From assembly GCF_016790065.1 (NCBI RefSeq), contig NZ_JAEUPY010000737.1:1-41570 (forward strand): a DNA stretch of 41,570 bases, written 5' to 3'. The notes below the pieces were generated by a model, which searched no databases, had not been told where the DNA came from, and was given only the letters and a program-made list of their open reading frames with translations. Positions 8,354 through 16,511 of the stretch are shown one piece after another (within the stretch, counting starts at the first letter, position 1; each line of letters begins with the position of its first letter). The position numbers and the translations under genes are program-made. The stretch comes from Steroidobacter sp. (GTDB taxonomy: Bacteria > Pseudomonadota > Gammaproteobacteria > Steroidobacterales > Steroidobacteraceae).

Positions 8354-9478
8354 TCAGTTCTCTTGCAGCTTCGCGATCAGCCGATCGCCAATCACATCCT
8401 TGCGCCAGCCTGCACCCAGGCGCTCGGTGCGCCGAGAAAACACCAGCTGCTCCACATCCCGTCGAGTGGCCAAAATCTCCGGGCTGATCTGCAGTGCTTC
8501 TGCCGTCGAGCGCGCGATGTTCATTAGTTTTGTAACCATCGCGAGTTGCTGAGGATCGGGCCGCGGCGGCACGTTCCAGGCGGGTTCCGACGCGCCTTGT
8601 TCGCGACCTCGCGTAATCAACGCCAGCAACTCCTCGCCCCGACGCTTCACGATGCCCGGCGGCACCGACCGCACGCTCTCCAGCTCCTGAGTGTTCGCAG
8701 GCAACCGCTCGGCGATCTCGCGTAAAGCATCGTCGGCCAGAATCCAACCGCGAGGCTTGTCATGCTTGACCGCGGTCTCCTCGCGCCAGTGCGCGAGTAA
8801 CTTGGCTGTGGCGCGCTGTTCGGGGCGCAGCCGATCCAATCCCTTCAAGCGTTTCCAGGCCGCTTCCGGCTCAGTGCGATGCAGCCCGGGCTGCTCCAGC
8901 TCGTGTGTCTCCTCATAGAGCCACTGGGTCCGGCCGGCTGTCTCCAAAGCGTCACGCAGGTTCAGATACAACGGCACCAGATAGCGCACGTCGTCCTCGG
9001 CGTACTGTAATTGCTCGGGACTCAACGGCCGTCGCGACCAATCGGTGCGGGTGTGACCTTTTTCCAGCTGCTGGCCGAGGCGCGAGGCCACCAGCGCTCC
9101 GTAACCGATCTGTGCCGGCTCGCCGAGCAGGGCCGCGGCGATCTGAGTATCGAAAATCGGCCCATTCAGCGCGCCGCGCATCGCGACTGACAGCACTTCG
9201 AGATCCTGGCGCGCGGCATGGAGCACTTTGATCCGGACGCGGTCGTTCAGAAAATCCCACAGCGGCTGCAAGTCTGGCACCGCCAGCGGATCGATCAGCG
9301 CGCAAATAACGTCGGTGCCGTCGGCCGTCGGCGCCGCTATCTGCACCAGACAAAGCTTGGGAAAATAAGTGCTCTCACGCATGAACTCCGTGTCCAGCGC
9401 GACGAAGTCGGCCGGAGCGAGGCGATCGAGTGCGTGTAGAAGTTCAGCGGACGTGGTGATGAGTGGCGCGGGCTGCAT
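8354..9478 (-). CDS. rnd: Ribonuclease D
   Basis: This 374-residue 3'-5' exoribonuclease acts in tRNA 3'-end maturation. The DEDD exonuclease motifs are visible: ALDTEFMRE (Asp29, Glu31), KVLHAARQDLEVL, and YAEDDVRYLVPLY with the Tyr and Asp of the DEDDy class. An HRDC domain occupies roughly residues 200-290 (LAHWREETAVKHDKPRGWIL), followed by a second C-terminal HRDC-like region, as in E. coli RNase D (375 residues). The start is ATG 9478. A perfect TATAAT lies about 25 bases upstream on the same strand. The gene is convergent with adk and divergent from the membrane-protein/mpl pair. Confidence 0.95.
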   Translation of the reverse strand: MQPAPLITTSAELLHALDRLAPADFVALDTEFMRESTYFPKLCLVQIAAPTADGTDVICALIDPLAVPDLQPLWDFLNDRVRIKVLHAARQDLEVLSVAMRGALNGPIFDTQIAAALLGEPAQIGYGALVASRLGQQLEKGHTRTDWSRRPLSPEQLQYAEDDVRYLVPLYLNLRDALETAGRTQWLYEETHELEQPGLHRTEPEAAWKRLKGLDRLRPEQRATAKLLAHWREETAVKHDKPRGWILADDALREIAERLPANTQELESVRSVPPGIVKRRGEELLALITRGREQGASEPAWNVPPRPDPQQLAMVTKLMNIARSTAEALQISPEILATRRDVEQLVFSRRTERLGAGWRKDVIGDRLIAKLQEN

Positions 9479-9502
9479 GGGCGTGCGTGTACAATTGGTT
9501 GC

Positions 9503-9530
9503 ATTATAGGGGAGTCGCCGGCGTTGTTAG
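9503..9530 (-). promoter_or_regulatory. Predicted sigma-70 promoter for rnd
   Basis: On the minus strand a perfect TATAAT (-10; 9508-9503) is preceded 16 bp upstream by CTAACA (9530-9525, 4 of 6 matches to TTGACA). Transcription would start near 9496, giving a short leader to the ATG at 9478. The -35 overlaps the first codons of the divergent gene. Confidence 0.6.
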
Positions 9531-10069
9531 CCGGTGCAACACGCGTTTCGCTCATGGTCATTTTGCGATTTCTGCAAAGCTTCCTCGATATCGCGCTCTG
9601 GCGGAAGGGACCGCAAGACTTGCCGGCATCGACGGCCCTGGCGACGCTGGCGCTGATCGCATACATGGCCGCCGGCTTCGTGCGCATGCGCTTGTTCGCC
9701 CTGGACCGGACCACCGCGCTGTTGTTCATTTGTGTCGACGCCCTGATGCTGGGCGCCTGGCTATGGGCGGTGCTGGCGTTTTTCAGCCGGCGGCAGCGCT
9801 TCGTGCAGACCATGACGGCCACGCTGGGCGTCGGCTTGCTGGTGCTGCTGATGGATGTGACGTTCCGTTCGGCGCAGCTCACCTTCGGGTTCAGCGATGA
9901 GTTGTCGATGAACTGGCTGATGCTGCGCTTCCTGATCACCGCGCTGGTGCTCGGGCGCATCTTCATGCTGGCGCTGGATCGCGGCTTGATCACCGGGATC
10001 GCGCTCACCGTGGCCATCATTTATTCCACTCAGGCGGTCGTGCAGTTGATGCTCGATCTGCGAAGCTAG
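9524..10069 (+). CDS. Predicted five-helix inner-membrane protein, function unknown
   Basis: This 181-residue hydrophobic protein belongs to no family I recognise. Hydrophobic segments at about 37-53, 64-86, 97-112, 131-150 and 154-175 suggest five membrane helices, with a short amphipathic N-terminus and arginine-rich loops (FVRMR, FSRRQRF). TTG 9524 has a good ribosome site (GGGGAG, 9 bases upstream). ATG 9554, ten codons in, has none, so I prefer the TTG start. The gene ends three bases before mpl and is very likely co-transcribed with it, which hints at a cell-envelope role, but this is only context. Confidence 0.7.
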   Translation: MLAGATRVSLMVILRFLQSFLDIALWRKGPQDLPASTALATLALIAYMAAGFVRMRLFALDRTTALLFICVDALMLGAWLWAVLAFFSRRQRFVQTMTATLGVGLLVLLMDVTFRSAQLTFGFSDELSMNWLMLRFLITALVLGRIFMLALDRGLITGIALTVAIIYSTQAVVQLMLDLRS

Positions 10070-10072
10070 GCT

Positions 10073-11443
10073 ATGCACGTTCACATTCTTGGCGTTTGCG
10101 GCACCTTCATGGGCGGCATCGCGGCGCTGGCGCGCGCCTCGGGCCATCGCGTCACCGGCTCGGACCAAAGCGTTTATCCGCCCATGTCCGACCAGCTGCG
10201 CGAGCTGGGCATCGAGATCATCGAAGGCTACGGGCCGGAACAGCTCAAGCTGAACCCGGACGTGGTGGTGGTCGGCAACGTGATGAGTCGCGGTAACCCG
10301 CTGATCGAAGCACTGCTGGAAAGCGATATTCCCTACACCAGCGGGCCGGAATGGCTGGCGCGACACGTGTTGAACAAACGCTGGACGCTGGCGGTGGCCG
10401 GCACTCACGGCAAGACCACCACCTCGAGCATTCTCACCTGGCTGCTCGAATACGGCGGGCTCGATCCGGGCTTTTTGATCGGCGGCGTGCCAGGCAATTT
10501 CAATGTCACGGCGCGGCTCGGCGGCGGGCAGCACTTCGTGGTCGAGGCGGACGAATACGACACCGCGTTCTTCGACAAGCGCGCCAAGTTCGTTCACTAC
10601 CGGCCGCGCACCGCTGTCATCAATAATCTGGAACATGACCACGCCGATATCTATCCCGACGTGGCGTCCATTCAATGGCAGTTTCATCAACTGATGCGCA
10701 TGGTGCCGAGGCACGGCCTGGTGGTCGCCAACTCCGGCGATGCCAATGTGATGCACGTGATCGACATGGGTTGCTGGACGCCGGTGGAACGGTTCTCGAC
10801 CGGATTGCACGGCGACACGGCCTGGTATGCGCTGGCACCGGCCGGCGGTGACTACAGCAACTTCTCCATCATGCAGGGTAACGCCGCGGTGGGCGAAGTG
10901 AAGTGGTCGATGCTGGGACGACACAACGCTGAGAATGCCTTGGCGGCAATTCTCGCGGCGCGCGGTGCGGGTGTGCCCATCGAAACGTCCATTGCGGCGT
11001 TGAAGGAATTCCAAGGCGTGCGCCGGCGCATGGAAGTGCGCGGCGTGGTCAATGGCATCACAGTTTATGACGACTTCGCACATCACCCGACCGCAGTGGC
11101 GACGACCATCGACGGCTTACGACGCAAGATTGGCTCGAAGCGTTTGATTGCGGTGCTGGAGCCGCGCTCCAACACCATGAAGTTGGGCACGCATTCATCG
11201 GCGCTGGCTACATCGTTGTCGCAGGCCGACCATGTCTGGATGTATCAGGGGCCGAATGTCACTTGGGACGTGGCCGGATCGGTGGCGGCGCTGGGCAAGC
11301 GGGCACAAACCATTCGCGATCTGGATGAACTAATTACCGAGCTGGATCGTTCGGTGGTGAGCGGCGATCACGTGCTCATCATGTCCAACGGCGGCTTCGG
11401 CGGCATTCACGGCAAACTGCTGGACCGTTTGCGCAAGCGCTAA
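10073..11443 (+). CDS. mpl: UDP-N-acetylmuramate:L-alanyl-gamma-D-glutamyl-meso-diaminopimelate ligase
   Basis: This 456-residue murein-recycling ligase joins recovered tripeptide to UDP-MurNAc in the cytoplasm using ATP. It shows the Mur-ligase three-domain plan: a Rossmann N-domain (MHVHILGVCGTFMGGIAALA), a central ATPase with P-loop AGTHGKTTT near 109-117 and EADEYDTAFFDKR, and a C-domain beginning near GVRRRMEVRG with DDFAHHPTA. The GVCGTFMGG start and VADEYD-type motif distinguish Mpl from MurC. Its length matches E. coli Mpl (457). It lies three bases after the membrane-protein gene and 17 before the Lon-domain gene, forming an apparent three-gene operon. Confidence 0.96.
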   Translation: MHVHILGVCGTFMGGIAALARASGHRVTGSDQSVYPPMSDQLRELGIEIIEGYGPEQLKLNPDVVVVGNVMSRGNPLIEALLESDIPYTSGPEWLARHVLNKRWTLAVAGTHGKTTTSSILTWLLEYGGLDPGFLIGGVPGNFNVTARLGGGQHFVVEADEYDTAFFDKRAKFVHYRPRTAVINNLEHDHADIYPDVASIQWQFHQLMRMVPRHGLVVANSGDANVMHVIDMGCWTPVERFSTGLHGDTAWYALAPAGGDYSNFSIMQGNAAVGEVKWSMLGRHNAENALAAILAARGAGVPIETSIAALKEFQGVRRRMEVRGVVNGITVYDDFAHHPTAVATTIDGLRRKIGSKRLIAVLEPRSNTMKLGTHSSALATSLSQADHVWMYQGPNVTWDVAGSVAALGKRAQTIRDLDELITELDRSVVSGDHVLIMSNGGFGGIHGKLLDRLRKR

Positions 11444-11460
11444 TCGCTTAAGGAGGACTC

Positions 11461-12042
11461 ATGTCGTTGGTCCTGCCTTTGTTCCCGCTGAACACCGTGC
11501 TGTTCCCGGGCGGTCCTTTGCGCCTGCGCATTTTCGAGCCGCGTTATCTGGACATGGTGAGTCGTTGCATGCGGGAGAGCAGCGACTTTGGCGTCGCGCT
11601 CATTACCGAAGGCCGCGAAGCCGGCGGTACGGCGCGTACTACGAGTGTCGGGACGACGGCACGCATCGTTGATTTCGAGCGGCTCGATGACGGGTTGCTC
11701 GGTATCACGGCTCGTGGCGAAAAGAAATTCAGCATCGTCGAAGTGAAGACGCAGAGCGATGGGTTGAATCTGGCCGATGTGACGTTTCTTCCTGAAGAGC
11801 CGGTGATCGAGATTCCCGAGGACCTGGGCATTCTGGCTGAGCTGCTCAAACAAGCGCTCGCTCAGCTTGGCACTGCGTACGGCGATGAACCGCCGCACTA
11901 TGAGAATGCCAGCTGGGTTGGGATGAGACTCGCCGAGATTCTGCCGTTGCCCATGCCGGAGCGGCAGCAATGCCTTGAGATGGACAATGCCGTCGAGCGG
12001 CTGCGCTTGCTTCGCGAGCGGTTGGATATTCGGCAGGCTTGA
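11461..12042 (+). CDS. Lon N-terminal/substrate-binding (LON, PUA-like) domain protein
   Basis: This 193-residue stand-alone LON domain lacks the AAA+ and protease parts of Lon. The N-terminal signature is PLFPLNTVLFPGGPLRLRIF followed by EPRYLDMV, with GTTARIVDFERLDDGLLGI typical of the family. The C-terminal half is helical (EDLGILAELLKQALAQL). The molecular function of these short proteins is not established; substrate or chaperone binding is assumed from Lon. A near-ideal Shine-Dalgarno, AAGGAGG, lies six bases before ATG 11461. It follows mpl by 17 bases, so it is probably the last gene of that operon. It is convergent with the CPBP protease gene. Confidence 0.9.
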   Translation: MSLVLPLFPLNTVLFPGGPLRLRIFEPRYLDMVSRCMRESSDFGVALITEGREAGGTARTTSVGTTARIVDFERLDDGLLGITARGEKKFSIVEVKTQSDGLNLADVTFLPEEPVIEIPEDLGILAELLKQALAQLGTAYGDEPPHYENASWVGMRLAEILPLPMPERQQCLEMDNAVERLRLLRERLDIRQA

Positions 12043-12106
12043 AGAGATAGGATCGCTGCACTCGCCGCGGCACGCAGACGGCAACGCCGAAACGTCTACT
12101 GATACT

Positions 12107-13018
12107 TCACGTTCGATGCTGCTCTCGGTTGTCGCGGGAGTGCTCGACGGCTTTTGCGCGGCGCTTACTCAGCAACACAAACGCCGCGGCGATTACCGAG
12201 AACCAGACGAGAGCGGCCCAGCCGATGACGCCGTCGTAGTTGCCGACGAGCACGGCGTATTGAGTATCTGGATTCGTGGTCGTCGCTTCGCGAAGAACGG
12301 CGATGAAGCCCACGCCAGCGGCGTGTAATCCAATGCAGCCTGCGATCGCGCCGGTGCGCAAGCGAACAAGAGCGAACAGCACGCCGAGCATGGCGAGTGC
12401 GACGAAGGAATCAGCGAAGGTCAGCGGCTCCACGTACCGCTCGAACAGCTTGCTCAATACCTCGAAGCCGTGAAACCAGGACACATCTTCAGGCGCCACT
12501 CGCAGCTTCCCGCCCAAAAAATGTAATGACGCGTAAAGCACGCTCGGCGCGATGACGGCCGCAGCCGCGCCGGAGGTGCGAGAGATGGCGGTGAACAGCA
12601 CGCCTCGGAAGAATGTTTCTTCGATGAAGGCGACGGTGACGCCAGTAAGCAGGCCGCCGGCGATCAACCCGAGCCAGTGCCCAGCGAATTCAGGTTTCAC
12701 TTCACGGATATCGAGTCCGAGCAGCAGTGCCGTGAGCGGCACCATCAAGCCGATGCCGCAGATAAACCCGATGCCCATCTGCCTCAAGAACTGCCCGCGA
12801 GGTAAGCCGTAGCCGAGTGACTCCTTGTCCGTCAGTCCGAGCCGGCGAGTGAGTACAACCAAGCCGATCAGTGCGAGCAGCATGGCAATGCGGTGCATGA
12901 CCCGGTGCACGGGTTCGATGGATACGAGGCTGACCAGCCACCACGCGGGATAAGTGAACACCGCGGCCACGATTAACGAACCCGCCAGCAGCGCGACGAA
13001 CAGAGCGAAGGCACGCAT
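12107..13018 (-). CDS. CPBP-family intramembrane glutamic endopeptidase
   Basis: This is a 303-residue polytopic membrane protein. The diagnostic motif EETFFRG (EExxxR) and the following LYASLHF (His motif) are the catalytic signatures of the CPBP/Abi family, which includes CAAX prenyl protease Rce1 and bacteriocin self-immunity proteins. About eight hydrophobic segments are visible, the first at the N-terminus (MRAFALFVALLAGSLIV). I chose ATG 13018 with GGGAG upstream; the frame is open back to an ATG at 13078, but the added 20 residues are hydrophilic and lack a ribosome site. The substrate is unknown. It is divergent from the small SANT/Myb-like gene, with 228 bases between. Confidence 0.88.
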   Translation of the reverse strand: MRAFALFVALLAGSLIVAAVFTYPAWWLVSLVSIEPVHRVMHRIAMLLALIGLVVLTRRLGLTDKESLGYGLPRGQFLRQMGIGFICGIGLMVPLTALLLGLDIREVKPEFAGHWLGLIAGGLLTGVTVAFIEETFFRGVLFTAISRTSGAAAAVIAPSVLYASLHFLGGKLRVAPEDVSWFHGFEVLSKLFERYVEPLTFADSFVALAMLGVLFALVRLRTGAIAGCIGLHAAGVGFIAVLREATTTNPDTQYAVLVGNYDGVIGWAALVWFSVIAAAFVLLSKRRAKAVEHSRDNREQHRT

Positions 13019-13246
13019 GGTTAACGGTGGCTCCCGCGCAGACGTGGGCCCACTGCATTCGGACGTCCTGTCCAGCATAGATCGTGCGCGCGGGAATGCG
13101 CCATTTCTCGATTGTTCGCCAGATATGCCGCGGTTTCGCGCCGGGTGGGCGCGCCTACACTGCTGTCAGCTTCGAGGCCTGCCGGCCCGAGGCGGAAGGG
13201 ATTCGCATTCATCGAGAGTAATAATTTATTTCTGGAGAACGACATC

Positions 13247-13654
13247 ATGGATGACAGCAAGGCTTTGAGCATCGTGTCCGCGCTGGCGAACGGCGTCAAC
13301 CCACAGACCGGCGAGGTGTTCGACATCGACTCGCCGTATCAGTCGGCTGACGTAATCCGCGCATTGTATGTGGCAGTTCGCGCGCTCGAGATGGTCACGC
13401 GCACCAAGGCTCGAAATGCCCGTACGCGCATGCCCGGTAACGCCGGCAAGCCGTGGACCGAAGAGGAAGATCGCGAACTGCTGGAAAAGTTCGACGGGGG
13501 CGAAACGGTCGCGCAACTGGCGCGAGCGCATGATCGGACCATGGCGGGCATTCAGGCCAGGTTGGAGCGGCATGGCCGGATGCAGGGGCAGGGCTTGCAG
13601 TGGCGCGGGCGGAGTGCTGCGGCGCTGGCAACCATTCATGGCGACCGTGCCTGA
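13247..13654 (+). CDS. Small protein with SANT/Myb-like helix-turn-helix
   Basis: This is a 135-residue soluble protein. The N-terminal half (residues 1-50, ALSIVSALANGVNPQTGEVF) is a conserved-looking helical segment with no family I can name. Residues ~69-110 read PWTEEEDRELLEKFDGGE followed by VAQLARAHDRTMAGIQARL, the spacing of a Myb/SANT-type DNA-binding unit: initial Trp, acidic cluster, then a recognition-helix-like stretch. The C-terminus is basic and unstructured. ATG 13247 is preceded by GGAGA at a 9-base distance; the longer frame from 13112 lacks such a site. It could be a DNA-binding regulator, but target and role are unknown. It is followed closely by a glycosyltransferase gene. 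Confidence 0.75.
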   Translation: MDDSKALSIVSALANGVNPQTGEVFDIDSPYQSADVIRALYVAVRALEMVTRTKARNARTRMPGNAGKPWTEEEDRELLEKFDGGETVAQLARAHDRTMAGIQARLERHGRMQGQGLQWRGRSAAALATIHGDRA

Positions 13655-13761
13655 ACATGAAGCAGCGAACCGCGCGAATCGGCTCCGGCGGCGTTGTCAG
13701 TCCGCGCGGTTCCTGCTCCAATGCGTCGCAGCCGGAATTCCCTGCGCCATCTTCCTTGCCG

Positions 13762-14631
13762 ATGCGAGATCACAAGCCGATCGACGCCGCCGCGCTCGTT
13801 ATCGTGGGTTGCGTACGTAACGGAGCGAAAACCGTGCGGCGCGCCGTGGAAACATTGGCGCGTGCCACGGCCGGCTTTGGGGAGGTGCAGTTCCTGATCA
13901 TCGAAAGCGATTCCACCGACGGCACGGTGGCCGAGCTGCAACGCCTGCGAAACGAGATTGCAGGCTTTCAGTTCACGTCGCTCGGCTCATTGGCCGAGAA
14001 GATTCCGGCGCGCACCGAGCGCATCGCTGCCTGCCGCAATCGATATCTTGATGAGCTGCGTAACGATCCGCAGTTCGCGGCGGTCGACTACGTGATGATC
14101 GCCGATCTGGACGGCGTCAATAACGATCTGCGGCGTGAAGCCCTATCGACTTGCTGGGCATCGAGCGTGCCGTGGGATGTGGTGGCTGCCAACCAGAGCG
14201 ATGCCTATTACGACATCTGGGCGCTTCGTCATCCGGACTGGTGTCCCGTGGATTGTCACGAGCAGTACCAGCGCTTACGAGCGCTGTTCGATCATCCGCG
14301 TGCGTTGGCGATTGCCATTCATTCGCGCATGGCGCGCGTGAGTCCGCGGGCGAATTGGATCGAAGTGGATTCAGCGTTTGGCGGTCTGGCGATCTATCGG
14401 CGCGAGGCATTACTCGCAGGTCGCTACAGTGGCGCAGAGCAGGGACGAGCAGTTTGTGAGCACGTGCCGCTGCATGCGGGGTTGCGGGCCAAGGGTTATC
14501 GGATCTTTATCAACCCGGCACTGATCAACGCGCATCGCACCGATCACTCGGCGCGCATTCGACTACGAGTTCGATTACGCCGAGAGATCGAAGCGTTTGG
14601 GAAGCGATTCCGCGAGCGGTTGCGCGGCTGA
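13762..14631 (+). CDS. Putative GT-A-fold glycosyltransferase (GT2/GT69-like)
   Basis: This ~289-residue protein opens with a Rossmann-like ALVIVGCVRNGAKTVRRAVE, followed by LIIESDSTDGT, the nucleotide-sugar-binding start of GT2-like folds. VMIADLDGVN supplies a DxD-type metal motif. Later segments (NWIEVDSAFGGLAIYRRE, CEHVPLHAGLRAKGYRIFINP) resemble fungal CAP59/CMT1-like mannosyltransferase homologues found in bacteria, so GT69-like is my best guess. No signal peptide or membrane helix is seen, so it is probably cytoplasmic. Start choice is uncertain: ATG 13657, two bases after the upstream stop, is in frame but adds 35 low-complexity residues; neither start has a ribosome site. Its last 57 bases overlap the 3' end of the opposite-strand glycosyltransferase. 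Confidence 0.75.
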   Translation: MRDHKPIDAAALVIVGCVRNGAKTVRRAVETLARATAGFGEVQFLIIESDSTDGTVAELQRLRNEIAGFQFTSLGSLAEKIPARTERIAACRNRYLDELRNDPQFAAVDYVMIADLDGVNNDLRREALSTCWASSVPWDVVAANQSDAYYDIWALRHPDWCPVDCHEQYQRLRALFDHPRALAIAIHSRMARVSPRANWIEVDSAFGGLAIYRREALLAGRYSGAEQGRAVCEHVPLHAGLRAKGYRIFINPALINAHRTDHSARIRLRVRLRREIEAFGKRFRERLRG

Positions 14632-16329
14632 TTCGGCGCCGAGTAACTGCGCGACGATTTGATCCGCGTTGAAGTATTCCGTGCAGCGCCCGGCGAAGGC
14701 GGCGGAACGCTTCCGGTAATGCTCGATATGTAGCAACACGTCGCCGAGTAACTCGCCGCTCTGATCCATGTTAGCCGCGGTCAGGCCCACCGAACCGGCA
14801 GGGTAGTGCTCGGCATAGAGGCGGCATTCGACCGAATCGACGCTGATGGTGCCGTCGTCCCAGGCATTGCGCCATTTGAGTCGTACCCGCTGCGCGTTCT
14901 CGTGCAGATGGAACAGCGAATACACCGCGGACGGATCGCTGCCCGGTCCGACGATGGCGGCGAAGTTCGTCAGCTGTGCGCCCTGCGCGTCCAACTGTTC
15001 CAGATCGAGCTGCGCGTAGGTGCCGCGTGTCGAGGGCTCCAGCCATCGGAAGCCCAGCAGCAGCGAGCGCGCGCCCGGGGCGAGATCGAATTCACAGCTC
15101 GCCGCTCTGTCCGTGAAAGAGATGGCCGAGCCGTTGGTGGTCCTTTGGCCTTGCCACGTGAGCGAGTTATCGCCGATTTGTTTCAGTGCCGTGCCGCGTT
15201 CGGCGATGTCGCGTAGATGCCGTTGGTTCTCATCGTGGATTTGCTCGGACAGCCAACAGCCGCCCGGCACGATGACCGGCACGCCTGCGCTGAGCATTTC
15301 CAACAGCACGCCGCTGCAGCGTGAATAGTACCGAGTGCTGTCATAGAGCAGCAGGCCGATATCCGAGCTGCGGACTAACTCGGCGTAACGTTCCAAATCG
15401 AGCGGAAAGGGCGCGTACACCACTGGCGGTGTGGCGCTGTGCGCGCCGAGGTCGGCGACGGTCGAATCGAGCGCGCGGCGCAAGTCTCGTCGTCGCGTTT
15501 GCATCACCAGCTGCGCGCGCCCTTTGCTCAGATAGTCGTTCCACAAGCGGCGGACCACGATCGGCAACTCGCGAAAGCCTTTCTCGCGACGGCTGTGGCC
15601 GAGACACGCGATACGCACGCTGTCGCTCGACGACTTGGGCGCGGAAGGCAAAAGAAACAACGGATGAACGGGGTAGGGCAGCGTATAGAACGGTGCCACA
15701 TCGAGGTACTCGTACTGCGCGGTGAGCTCTCGCGTCGTGCAATACAAATGGATGCGATGGCTGGGCACGCGCTTCAGCGCATGCAGAAAGATCTCGCGCA
15801 TGAATTCGCGCCGGCCGCGCTGCTGGGCGTAGTCCGGATCGCGACCTTCGAAGATGCCGAGATGCAATTGCAGATGCCAATGGATCTCACGGTACCGTTC
15901 GGGCGCGCTCTGCAGGAATATCGCCAGCCCTTCCAGGTCGATCTCGGAAGTAGAGGCGAAGAACACGTGGTCGCCGGCTGCCAGCGTCACCTGGCTGAAC
16001 AGCGTGGCGCAGTCCTCGGCAAAGCTTGCGGCCAGGCGCGATCGCTCGCGCGCACGCCATTTGCTGCGAGTTCGTGCCCACCAGCTACTGAATCCGCTAG
16101 TGGCACTGCCGGTCTCGATGTATCGCTGGGAATAACTCTTGTTGCGAAACACGGCGTGCGACTGCCAGCTCGGTGGCAAGGCCGGCAGGTCCCGGAAATC
16201 CCGATGCATGGCCAGCACCGGCTGCATACCGGCGCGCTCGGCCGCAGGCAACACGCAACTGGCGTACGTGTAGTAGTGCCCGCCGAGATCCCTCATGGAG
16301 TGATCGATAAGAACGAACTTTCTTGTCAT
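14575..16329 (-). CDS. GT-B glycosyltransferase (GT4-like) with inserted beta-rich domain
   Basis: This is a 584-residue cytoplasmic transferase. The N-terminal Rossmann domain starts KFVLIDHSMRDLGGHYYTYA. The C-terminal donor domain starts near 238 (RIACLGHSRREKGFRELP) and has the GT4 donor-site helix SGVLLEMLSAGVPVIVPGG (339-357). Between ~385 and ~510 lies a polar, beta-strand-rich stretch (for example SAISFTDRAASCEFDLAPG and RSLLLGFRWLEP) that looks like a carbohydrate-binding-type sandwich. After it, AGSVGLTAANMDQSGELLGD and a helical tail complete the GT-B C-domain. The domain is therefore inserted, not appended. I chose ATG 16329 (purine-rich AGGGG just upstream) over the open frame back to 16464. 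The gene is divergent from the Wzi-like gene. Confidence 0.8.
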   Translation of the reverse strand: MTRKFVLIDHSMRDLGGHYYTYASCVLPAAERAGMQPVLAMHRDFRDLPALPPSWQSHAVFRNKSYSQRYIETGSATSGFSSWWARTRSKWRARERSRLAASFAEDCATLFSQVTLAAGDHVFFASTSEIDLEGLAIFLQSAPERYREIHWHLQLHLGIFEGRDPDYAQQRGRREFMREIFLHALKRVPSHRIHLYCTTRELTAQYEYLDVAPFYTLPYPVHPLFLLPSAPKSSSDSVRIACLGHSRREKGFRELPIVVRRLWNDYLSKGRAQLVMQTRRRDLRRALDSTVADLGAHSATPPVVYAPFPLDLERYAELVRSSDIGLLLYDSTRYYSRCSGVLLEMLSAGVPVIVPGGCWLSEQIHDENQRHLRDIAERGTALKQIGDNSLTWQGQRTTNGSAISFTDRAASCEFDLAPGARSLLLGFRWLEPSTRGTYAQLDLEQLDAQGAQLTNFAAIVGPGSDPSAVYSLFHLHENAQRVRLKWRNAWDDGTISVDSVECRLYAEHYPAGSVGLTAANMDQSGELLGDVLLHIEHYRKRSAAFAGRCTEYFNADQIVAQLLGAESAAQPLAESLPKRFDLSA

Positions 16330-16511
16330 GCCCCTGGTCTGTCCACGGCTCCGCCCGCCGCTGCGGATCGTACGCGCCGCGGCGGTTTCCTGCAGCTGCT
16401 TGTCAAGCGGATTTGCGTCGCTCACTGGCGTCAGTGTGGGCGTCGATGGCGATTTCGTCCACACCGGTCAGATTCATCTAGTGGCCGAAACTTGTTGAGT
16501 TCGGTGGGCCC

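Noticed and set aside
9761-11086. 441-codon minus-strand frame rich in His
   Set aside because: It is antisense to mpl and the membrane-protein gene. Composition is that of a complementary-strand artefact.
13657-13761. Upstream extension of the GT-A-like glycosyltransferase from ATG 13657
   Set aside because: It adds 35 low-complexity residues without ribosome site. I cannot exclude it, because the start lies two bases after the previous stop, but ATG 13762 sits closer to the fold.
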